Shown here: positions 14,301 through 26,300 of the stretch, in pieces
How positions within the stretch are numbered: position 1 is the stretch's first letter
Layout of the letters: every line of letters starts with the position of its first letter
Origin: Pyrrhosoma nymphula
Lineage: Eukaryota > Arthropoda > Insecta > Odonata > Coenagrionidae
DNA length: 64,000 nt
Assembly (NCBI GenBank): GCA_963573305.1
Contig: OY754332.1
Location: 138,005,977 to 138,069,976 of the forward strand
Direction: 5' to 3'
Program-made: the position numbers and the translations under genes
The notes under the pieces: generated by a model
What the model saw: only the letters and a program-made list of their open reading frames with translations
Told to the model about the DNA's origin: nothing
The model's database searches: none

Positions 14301-17300
14301 AACAAAAAATATTTAGTATTACCCAACTTATGAATTGATTACTCTAATACCTGACAAACGGTGACGGTAATCGACGAACTTCTTCCAACCTGACTCCAGT
14401 AGTATACTATACCTAAACTATACCATATTATAAGTTGCTTGGTGATTTTACTCTTACCTTAGGGGTCGTGCATAAACTATGTTACCAATTTAGAGGGGGA
14501 GGGGGTCACCTAAAAATCTACGGTGGGTTATGAGGGGGAGGGGGTGGTTCTTTCAAAGTGACATAGTTGTTACAATGCGCTTGTTTATGTTTCTTACTTG
14601 TCAACATCGCATCGACAATACTACAGAGTTTAACATGAGGAAGGGAGCGCAGGGTTTTTCTACACCCCAAGCTTCTACTTCAACTCAATGTAACTGAACC
14701 ATTGCCTCTACAATGATGCATGTCTTCATACCATCAAATTGCTTACATTATAACCTTCTCGCGGGTTAAATAGCGTCCTCCTCACAACAAATTTCAAGGT
14801 AGCAGTCAGAAATGTGGGGAGGGGGAGAACTTAAAGTAAGTGAGCTCAGCACCTTGCGCCATGATTCATGGTTGATTTTCAGAATTTAAAAATGAATATT
14901 ACTTATTCCAATTGAGATTAGATAGTTCTAATATATCTAGTTTGAATTCTTTATTTTTCTTATTTCAAACTATTCCTAAAAATAAGCTCACTCAATATGT
15001 ACTTGAGAAAATATTTTTGAATTGAAAGTTTCATTTGTAGAGACAACGTTACAAGTCGAAGGGGGGGGGAATGGGTTGGGAAAATACTATGGTTTTCAAC
15101 AAAAGGAAGGGAGGGGGTTAAAAAAAATCACCGAAAAGGGTAACATAGTTCATGCACGACTCCTTACTCAAATTAAATAAAATATAATTCAGGAAATACA
15201 TATATATTTTGTGTTTAATTTTTTAATTAATTTCATTCAATTTAATGTTAATAACCTTATATTATTTAATTAACAACCTGTGCTTCAACCATCAGCATGA
15301 CAATGTAGTAATGTACTTTCTTCTAGCATAAATTAGCATTTATAAAAAAATCAATTAAGGCTGAGCAGGGCCGTAGCCAAGGGGGACCGAAGGGGGCGCC
15401 ACCCTTCCTGGAATTTCTTTTGCCCCACCTAGCTTTAAGAGTCTTTTTTATAAGAGTTAAACACCTCCTTTTAGTTCTTTACAGAGGCGAACTTTAAGAG
15501 TTTTACAATAACCTAAAATAATCGAATAAATTTATAATGTTAACCTTCCCAAGCCTTTATTATCGAGTGCCGTGAATTTACGGCACGTTTGCCCCTCCTA
15601 GGAAATTGGTTGCCCCTCCTAAATACATGACCTGGCTACGGCTCTAGGCTGAGCCAGTAGTTCTGTATATGTCTGAAGATAAGCCCCCATTTTTGGCAAT
15701 ACATATATCTTTTACCAAAATTGCGAGTGTCTGGGCTATTTTCAAGATAGGAGAGAGAAAACCACTCAAATTCCATGGCTGATGGTGAAAAATAAGAGAC
15801 AAATAGGTAATAATGCGCTAATATTACTCATATCGAAAAATGATGTCTCCACTTGAAGAATTAATGAAAAGTTTTTAGTATTTCATAACTTTTTCCTCAT
15901 GGTAAAGTTGCAATGAACGGCGAAGTCGTAAACCACCTTCGCTAAGATAACATGCAACCAGCAATACAATGGCGTCGGGTACATTTTTCTCACTGGTAAG
16001 AATAACCATGAGACGAAAAGGTAAATGCCAGAAAATGGCGAACAACTTGGCACTAGTATTCAACAACAGTTCCAAGAGTTTGCGAACTATTTAATTATCT
16101 CATTAATTATCCATCTTGACAATGTTGTTTCGGCCCTACAACGAGGCAGAGAAGTCCTGATGCAACCCGCAATACAATCAAGTTGTGAATATTTTTCCGC
16201 GGATTAGATCTAAAACTACATTGAAAAAAAGACTACCACGGGTATATGCTATTTAATGCTGACTTATTCACAAAAAAAGCAAACCTTTTCCAGGAACTAA
16301 GTTTTGAGATGCAGAAAAATATACACCCAACAATTGGACGCCATGTCTGGGATCACTTTCACTCTAGTAAAGTGGCAAAATTTTCACCAAAAGCTTTTGT
16401 TGCTACATTGTGCTGTGGTTTAGCACCGACAATATAAGGTCTATAAGCACCCTAAGGAGAGTTCCGCATCATGGCTGTTCAGAAAATAATGCCCAATCCT
16501 TTTTTAGGATTAATACAGGAGTTGATAGCTTCTAAACATGGATCAAAGTTTAAAAATGGGAAAAATGAAACTCAAGATACAAGTAGATGTTTATGTAGTC
16601 AAATGTTAAAAAGGCAGTGAGGCTAGTCATGAAATGTTGATTACATTAGAAATCTGATACATAATTATATTGTCATTAATTGGAGTCACATTTTGAAGCT
16701 GCGTCATGCCATTTTCAACTTTATTTATACATTCAAATCGCTCTAACATCTACATTTATGAATATGAGAGCAAATATTTTGCAAATTGTCTCATAGTATC
16801 ACACTCTTCTTTTGTGCCATAAACATGAGAGTGGGAGCTGGTCAGGTTGCGAGCATATGGCCACTCACGTGGAATCCCCCAAGAGTAAAATTAGGTATTA
16901 CTCCCCAATCCCTATTGTGAAACCAGCCATATGGTCAACCAGCACACAATGTTCCAAGCTAAAATCTATTTCTATTTTCTTTTTTCCTCTGCTGTCAAGT
17001 TTCTATTTTTAGGTGTGGCAAATGGTTGACTCAGAAACACAAAAAATGACACTCCTCACAACTTAATTTCCAAATTTTCACCCAGTAGCCGCTGGCCTTT
17101 CCCAAGGGAGAATACATACAAACGGAGGGAAAAGGGGAGAAGAGAGAAGAAAGGCTAAAGAAGGAGGGCGTAAAGGAAGGAGTGAGAAAGAGAGAGGAAG
17201 AGAGGGTAGGGGGGAGAGGAAGGAGAAAAGCAAAGATTAATGGGCTCAGTTCTTTTTCATGAAGGTTCCATACAGAAATAAAAAGAACTCGTATACATAT

Positions 17301-20300
17301 ACCAAATTTTTGGCCAAGGAGCGAGCTTCTCCTTCCCTCTTTCTCAAGAAAAACTGGCTCGCAAAAGGCCAAAACCTTGAAATATATACATATAAGTTTC
17401 CTTTGTATGTGTTTCATGTGTTTGAACTGCCACATCCATCGCCTTATGATTGCATTCAACCACATACTGTGATACATTTTTCAACACACACCCAAATAAA
17501 CAGAGGAAATTCAGAATACCATATACATATCAGTACATTTTACCTGAACATTGAAATCTCGGACACCCCATGACCAATCATTGTCATCTTCATCATCATC
17601 ACTTCCAGATTCATCAGATGAGCCAGTTTTCACAGGAACCACGTCTTTCATTTCTTCTTCTGATCGTGTTTTCCTCATTAGATTATTCATATAGCCACCT
17701 TCAAGGTCCTTGGCTTCTACAGATGAGAGATTATGCTCTCGTAACCCCATTGCTTCGAAATAATCAAAGCATATAACTCTGATCTACAATAAAATGTACA
17801 TTGTGAGAGAGGCAAGGAGTATAAATTTATCGATTATGCTCTAAGATACATTAAAATAACTTGGGATACCCTCTAATATTTCATGCCTTATCAATCATGA
17901 GTCAACATTAATATTTCACATTTAAATTTTTACATAGTATTATACATTTACATAGTATTCATTATGAACCTACTCTAGTTCTTCCTATAGTCAATCTCTC
18001 TCTGATGAGAGTTCTGGCAATTATTTTTGCTTTTGTAGAGCGAAAATGCACCAGTGTACGCATTATTCTTCGATCGCCACGTTTCATCCATGTGATACTT
18101 TTCATGAGCTTGACAGCAAGGTTTTGTATGTGTCTTAAAGGACTAAAACTGAAGAATAGGTAATAAGCTAGCAAGTTTTTATCAAAGATAACCAGTACAT
18201 GTTTCTTAGGAGATACCTGTAATAAAAATAAGTAAAAAATTATTATTCACCAAAAGCCAACAAAATTCCAATGGAATAACTGTTGAAATAAACACAGGTT
18301 AAAGTTCTCAACACAAATGGTTTATTTGTACAAACCCAAGATGAAGATGTAAAAATAATCAATAGCAACAGAATCATCCACATCTAAAAAATTCAAATTC
18401 AAAGCTAATATAAATACAAAATAGTAATTCAAATTTGCTCTAGCATCATATTTTCTACACCCGTTTTTGATGTGGCGAGTCCTCGAATAAACAAAATCCA
18501 AATTGTCCAACTAACTTCAAGAATAGCTCCCATGCTAGAGGTTTTGTAAAAATATCTGCTTACATATTTTCCATAGAGCAGTATTTTATGCAGATTATAA
18601 TCTTTTCTTGAAGATCTTGAACCTGATAGTAGGCAAGGTCAATATGTTTAGTTTGCGCATGAAATTTATCCGATTCAACGAGTTTAGTACACCCTCGATT
18701 ATCTTCATGCATGGTTATAGGTCCATTTGAAGAAATACCCCATGTCTGTTAGTAGTTGGTGTAGCCATAAGAGTTCCTTGCTTGCATATGAAGTTGCTAC
18801 ATACTCAGCTTCTGTAGACAATAACGTCACACACGTTTTTTTTCTTGCATGACCAGGCTATTATATTTGTTTCTTGAAAGAAAGGCATATCAGCTTGTCA
18901 ATTTTTTGTCCATTTTTTCGCCAGCCCAATCAGCATCAACAAAGCACTCTAAATTGAGCTCACATTTGGCTAAAATTTTTAATTTCTTATTAATTGCAGT
19001 AGCAATATATCACACTATGCATTTTACAGCCCCTACATGGACTTACAGTTGGCAATTCCATGCATCTACGTAAAATAACAACAGCTGCTGCAATATCAGG
19101 CCTTGAAACAGTAGCAATGTACAATAATGATCTAATAGCTTTTCCAAACAAGGTTTAATTTGGAAGTTAAACACTATTTTTGATAGCCATCGATAGAAAA
19201 TTTGTTTTCATTGGAGTAGCTGTTGGTCTTGACTCGTAACAAAACATAATCTTATAATATTTTAGCTATATTGCATCTTTGGTTAAGCAGGAAAGAATCA
19301 TCTGCTTCTCGATCAATTTTTACAACGAGATAATGACTGACATCTCCTTAATCTTTTTAGTTAACATATTTATTTAATTCTTGGCTAACTTGAGCAGTAA
19401 CTGAAGACAAATACAGTAGACTCTCGTTATTACGAAGTTCACGGGACCAACAAATCGGAGGTTCGCAATAACGAACTTCGTAATTTTTTTTTTTAGAAGA
19501 ATCACAAAAAATACAGCTGGGGTTACATTCTGCGATTATGCCGCGTTGCGCGAATCCGTGTTGGAGTAAGCATTAGTCTGTCTCATGGAAATAATGGGGT
19601 GATGTTCCAAGGTGGAAAAAAATACTCTAACAGGACCTTTTTTCCCATAAATATGTCGAGCCTGCTTTTATTTCTTTAAGAAACGATAGTTCACCACTTA
19701 AACAATTGCAACTGTATCCTCTCATACACAAAAAAGCTTTAAGCTATAAATTAGAATCACAAGTTCGTGAGTTTTACACTATGTCGACTCATTTTTATAT
19801 ATGTGTACAACATTTTTGCCACTCATAAACAATAATGAACACGCTGTATTTACTCAAATTATCTTCATATAACCAGAAAAATAATACTACTAGAGATGGT
19901 CAAGCTGGATCCAAAGATCCGTGGATATTATGTTTCACCGGATGCTGAAAATGGATCCTAATTCATTCCAACGAATTGGATCTGGATCCAAAATATTAAA
20001 TTTCACGCTTTAGCGAATGATGCGTCCTAAAAAAGGAAGTAAAAACAAATCGAAGTTCCGATTCTCTCTTCGCATGCACCGATACACTATGTTACTTGTC
20101 CTATTGATGTGACGATGCGTTATAAAAATCTTTCGGGCCCTATGCAACATAATTTCAGGTTGTGGAAAAATAACGAGGAAGTGTTAAATCTACCTCACCG
20201 CTACCAACAGCGTAAGGTTACAATTCGAATCGACTGAAATAACAGCTCCCCTCGTTTCCTTCGAGCATCGGCCATATCAACCCAGTGTTGGCAGCGGAGG

Positions 20301-23300
20301 CCCACCCCCTCCCCCATTAGTGGAAGCCACCTGGGTAAAAGCAAGCTGGGCGATGGCAGATAATTGCAGGTAACGTGAAGGAGCGATCCTCTAGGGTTAC
20401 TCCCTTCTCTTTATAGCTGAATGAGTCCCACTCAGATTAATTTCGTTGTGCCCTGGAATAAGGAACAAAGAACTTTTTCTTGAGGGGTCATATGAGAAAA
20501 ACCTGTTTAGACGCATCAATTTTTCAGACCGGACTAAAGGATCAACACGAAATCTGACAGATTTATTGTTTCCGGCAGCGTGATTGAGAGGGATAGCTGT
20601 ATGGCAGGACTGCCTGTTAGGCAATTTCCAGATACCCTGGAAAGGATATTAAACCATTCATCATGATAAGCTGAATCAAGCCTCGTGTTGCCTGTAATAA
20701 TCATTTGCCATCACAAAACAAATGCGTGAATGAAATAATTCCTCTATTTGATGCGAAGGCAGCTTGACGCATGGAAGTCGATTTCCATTGAAATCTCAAG
20801 AGTAGCAATATCTCCAAATATATCACTAGTTGCAGGGGATCTTTCGGCTTTCACCTTGCTTCCTAATCATCCATAAAAATTTACGACGCAAGTAAACAAT
20901 GAACATTGCAAATTGATAGTGGCAACATCCATTGTTTACTTAAGGTGAAGGAGCGATCTTGGTTGACTCCCATATCGTTCCCACAGAATGTGTCCCGCCC
21001 TCACGAATTTCATCTTGTCCAAAAATAAGCAGTCATGTTTTTTCATCTTGAGCGAGAGGGCATTATGGACTAGGGAAGTGTAAAGGCCGTTTTACACGGT
21101 ACATTTTTTTGTACAATGTATCGTGTGAATGCATGTCTATCAAGAGTGGAGATCCGGCAAAAAATGTCAATGACTTGTCGCACTAAAATCCAGAAGACAA
21201 AAAACGAAACGGTGCAAAGGTCGAATATAAAGCCGGAGAGAAGAGTCCAAGACAGCTTTGTCTACACCGGGAGAGTAATCATTAGGCAGAAGGTCGAGTC
21301 GAGGTTCCGAATTTCAGGTGATCAGCTTTTCAAGGTGTCAAATACGTGAGTGAAACATAAACATGAAAAACAAAACACTCATGAAGTTCGATCGATTTCT
21401 ACCACTAAATTGCATGGAAAATTGTGCGTTTGCACTCATCGTGTATAGCGACATTCAGTCTGATTCAGTCGTTCGTACAATATTTTCTTGTACACTTGAT
21501 TGTACATTCGTTTGTACAAAAAAATGTACCGCGTAAAACAGCCTTAAGAGGGGCACTTGTGGAATTAGCTGTGAATGCTTTTTGAGTCAGCGAGCCTTGT
21601 AGCAGCAGAATGGGACCCCCAGATGATCGCGGGTGGTGTCAAGGAATCTCCCAAGCCAAAATACGAGCCGAGAGGGGGGAGACACTGTCAGCCTCTGTTC
21701 ATCACTGATTGATTTACAACCGTCCTCACGAAGTGTACCCATAAAAAGTATCTGGTTTTGGCAGGGGTGGGGGGAGAGTGAGCTACGTGGTGAAGACAAA
21801 TAAATCGGCTGAATCGGGGTGCAGGTCGGCCTTGACGCTACCATTGCTGCAAAGTGCCAGTGAAGAAGTGCGACATGGTTCACGCTTTACACGATTGCTT
21901 CAATTGTATTGAAAATTCTTATAAGCATGGATAGAATTCAAAGAGAAAGGATCATTTCAGGTTATAGACGATAAGTGCTTGGTCTAAAATTCGACCTATT
22001 TCCGGAGAAAATCGACCAAAAACTCAGAACCCGCAGTAGTCAACAAACAGAAATTTTCGTGTACTTTATACCTCTCGTTATTGGCTGGGGGGATTTGAAA
22101 GGGGGTTAGGAGTTGGGGAAGGAAAAATGAAGCGGACGGGTGAGAGGGGGGTGGAGCCAAAGTCAGGCAGTAAAATTGTCGGGGGAAGGAGGTTTAGCTG
22201 GGTTGAGGGTAAAGGACCCACATTGGGGAAGTGACAATGAAACATGAGAGGTTGGGGCGGGGTGAAAAGGAAAGAGGCAAGTCCTTTTCTTTTGCTTCTT
22301 CCCTTTGACCCCTCCTAATGTCTCCAGTGTCCTTCCAAAGTTCACTAACCAATGGGAGTCCTGTACCCGCAACCCAGCTAAGTAGCTAATGCAAAGTATC
22401 CATATCCACGTGGTAGTTCTCAAGTTCTTGGGCAAAGTACGTGTGGCAAAGCTTCATGGTTTATTATACAACGTTGTTCATGCGTCAAACTTTGTAATAA
22501 AGTTCTTTTTGTAACCACTGGGACTGGGACTTAACCTCGTAATATCTTAATATCATAAATTTCGTAATACCGTTTCTTTTACCTTACATTTGGGTACCCC
22601 TTTCGTCGGGACCAACAATTTTACTTCGTATAAATGAAGCTTTATAAGAACATTGTTCGTATGAACGAGAGTCAACTGTATCCAGCTATTAATAATTCAT
22701 CAACATACATCAGCACATACGTCAGCTTTCCAGTAGCATCTCTTCTTGTATACAGACAAGGATCGTCCAGGCTTAGATCCCAGTTTATCTAGTATCACAT
22801 TAGCTGTTTTATTCCATTCTCGAGCGGACTGCTTCAGACCATATATGCTCTTTTGAAGTTTAAACACTTTATTTTCAGGTTTAATGAATCGTTCAGGTTG
22901 CTCCATGGAAATCTCTCCTAAAATCCTATTTAAGAATGCACTTTTACATCTAATTGACAAACATGATACTTCTCCTGTGCAGCTACAGTCAATAGCACTT
23001 GAATAGGTTCATACTTCAAGACAGGAGCAAAGGTTCCATCATAATCTTCTCCATTGCGTTGAGAAAATCCCCTTGCTACTAATCAAGCCTTAAAGGTGTC
23101 AATTTTTCCATTGCCATCCAGTTTGGCTTTGAAGACCCATTTACAGCATATAGCTTTCTTTCCTAATGTCAAATCACATAAGGTCATAGAGAATTCATCT
23201 CACCTCTGGCAGCAGCGATCCATTGTTCTCCCTCATGAGATGGCAATTTAATCATTTTACTCCATGATTTTGGCTCCTTGATTAAAGAGAGTCTCAAGTT

Positions 23301-26300
23301 TATGTCCAAAGCAATCTGGAGGAGCACCCTTATCAAATCTTTGAGATCTTCTAACATAAGGAAATGTAGGTTCAGCTTGTTCCAAGTTTTCAATGTTTAG
23401 AAAAATATCCATGGGTTCATCATTTGGATATTTATCAGAACTAACTTCTTGATGTTGATTATTATTATTCCCAGGAGCTTGAACAACAAAGTTTGGATCT
23501 AGGGCATTTTCTTACTAGTTAGCACCAACATATGTGCTTTCTTAGCTATATTCTTCAATTACTTCTCCTTTTTCCTATTAATAAATAATAGAATTTGGCA
23601 TTTTTGAACCTGGAGCATTCAGAAATGAAGAATTTGGACACTCTCCTTTTGGTTCAAGAGAGACTTTAAAATTATGCAATTTATTTTTATTTATTTCGAT
23701 TATTCTCACTGATCAACTAACTCAAACTCAAATTTGTTCTGGGTTCCAGGATTCGATATCCTTTGTTATCAATTCCTTAGCCAACTCAAATGCCTTCTTC
23801 AGCTTTATCGCCCCATTTCCGCCTTTCCTGCTTAGCAACTAAAGAGAATACTTTTGATCCAAATATACAAATATGACTTAAGTCTGGTACCTCACCAGTC
23901 AAGCACTGAAACAGAGTTTTCTTGACACTTCTACCTGGAACTCTGTTCTGAAGATACGCAGCTATCAGCACGTTTCTACCCAAAATCAATTATTAAGTCC
24001 AGCATCTAACACATACACTTTCCAGATTCAGTTAGTCCTATTTTTTCCATTCTGCAACACCATTTTCTTCAGGAGTATAAGGGTACGTATATTGATGTAT
24101 TCCTTCTCGTCAAAGCTAATTTTCCAATCCTTTGGTTATGTACTCCTTTCTATTGTCGGTACAAAGGGTCATTGGTTTCCTTCCAAACCTTAATGTAATT
24201 GAAGCAATATATTCCTTCACGACGTCCGTAACTTGATCCTTTGTCTTGATTATCCTTATTATAGTGAACCAGGAATAATCATCTACATATAAAGGTTAAT
24301 ATGTATTTATTTCCACTTGAAGTAGCCATCGGCATCAGACCACATAAATCCGAATCAGCTCCTTTTCCCTGAGAGTGCTTCCAGAAAACTTTAGTTTGCT
24401 CAGCTTGCCTTTGATACAGTCTTCACATACGGCAAACATTTAAGATTATGGAACCTTAATTCCTGCAGCAAGATTATCCTTGATGAGTCTCATAAATTGC
24501 CTCAGGATTTCGATGTCCCAGCCGATGGTGCCAAAGCTGAAGACTAGCAGCATTCTCTGCAATTCGTACTGAATACCTATCACTCACTGTATTAAGTCTT
24601 AATAAATCTCCAGTATTAGTGGCACTTGCGATTATTTTATAGTAGTATTTTTATTTAACGTGCTTCGACGGCTAAGGTCATTTCGCACTAACTGTCTGCC
24701 ACGTGCAAACAGGGGCAACAGCACTCGGACGAATCGGAGGATCACCCCTCCAAACTCAAGCAGAGCCCAATGATGCTTAACTTCGGTGACTAATCGGGAA
24801 CCGGTGTTTCCATCGTGACAGGCCGTTGCCCGATTATTTTATTCCCAATATATAAATCGCATTTGTTCTTATGAAATATGACCTTATGCCCTAAATCAAA
24901 GTGTTACGACGTACAGATAATACTCCAGTATCCAATTCAGGAACATGAAGGATGTCTTTAAGAAGTATGTACCCCTTGAATTTTGTGGTTAAGTAAATTA
25001 CATTCCAACCAGCCTTCACCAATTTTAGCAGCCTTATTTGGTAGGCCGTTAGCAAGGAACACAGTGGCGTCAGTACACTGTAGCAAAAAATAGAATGACC
25101 TAACATTGTTCATATGGCACGTAGCCCCAGAGTTGACACACCAGTTTCCTATTGCCCGAACATTGTTACTTGCTCCAAATGCTACTTAAGTACTGCTCGA
25201 CTTCTCAATCTTCACTACTGAAGAATTTGTTTCTTCATTTCCAGCTAATTTTGGTGGTTCAGCCTTGAATTTCCAGTGGTGTTTCTTGAAATGTCCTTTC
25301 CTATGACAAGAATTGCACATTTTTTCATTTATCTCTTTCCCACGTGCCTTGTGTTAGCCTTAACAGTGGTGCAAAAAGCCATTCCAGGTCCTTCCATGAC
25401 AGAATTTTCATTTCCGGTCCTCTGATGATACTCCGTAGAGCATTTTACCAGTGACATAATCCATGGTTAAGTCAGCCTCGTCTCGACCTTCCAAAGTAGT
25501 CACAAGCCCAAAATAGCATTCAGGAAGACAGATTAATAAGGTGGCAGCAACATCTTCATCTTCCAATGGTTTACTGGAACTGATGAGTTGTTCTCGGGTT
25601 TCCCACCGGGTTAGGCTTTCCATGATTACCGACGTTTCGGGAAGGGTTTACTGGAAGCCCTTAAAAGTCATACAACTTCCATAATAGAATCAATATGCTT
25701 ACTCTTTGATCCTCTATTATAGCTAATGGTGTAGAGTTTTTGTGTTAAATATACTAGGGACTGCCTTGAGTAAAGTGCTCATACTTCTTTGATAAAACTT
25801 GCCACATTTTGTGCGCACTATCAAGATGACTGATGTGCATCAGTAGCAAATCCTCGACACACTATGTGATGCAAGTCATCACTTTGTTATTTAATTTCTT
25901 CCAATTTGCATCAGGCGCTGCTGATTTTTCATTATCTACGATGTCCCATTAGTTGTCACAAAACAAAACTGAAAAATAAAACAAAACATATCTTCGTTTT
26001 CCATGTGATATAGTTCCCTGTATCGAGAAGTAGAATATTCACCATGGGATCACACATTTTTCTAAGTTGAGAATGTCTTTATTTCACTGGATTTACTATT
26101 TCTAAGTAAACTTATTCATCCCAACATGCTGGGCCCATAACCAATTGAAATAAACGCAGGTTAAAGTTCTCAAAACAAACGGTTAATTTGTACGAACCCA
26201 AGATGAAGCTGTAAAAACAAACAATAGCAGCAAAATCATGGTTACGTATGTACATCTAAAGAATTCAGATTCAAAGCTAACATAAATGCAAAATAGTAAT

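Larger units (their letters stand above)
10325..17543. other. DNAI3-like intron 5
   Basis: The 7.2-kb intron contains the long-TIR transposon 11218-13897, a hAT end, a PIF-type MITE and a hAT-type MITE, listed separately. From 15875 to 17543 I see only motif-less frames and a purine-rich stretch (about 17100-17240). Confidence 0.5.

Noticed and set aside
16246..16437. Possible BEN-domain-like text (GRHVWDHFHSSKVAKFS)
   Set aside because: The similarity is too short and too vague to support a domain call.
17031..17477. 148-codon minus-strand frame
   Set aside because: Much of it is the Ser/Pro/Leu-rich translation of a purine/pyrimidine tract; it has no splice context.
24641..24831. A functional 5S rRNA gene
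   Set aside because: It has a target duplication, an A/T tail and many changes from 5S; it is a SINE.
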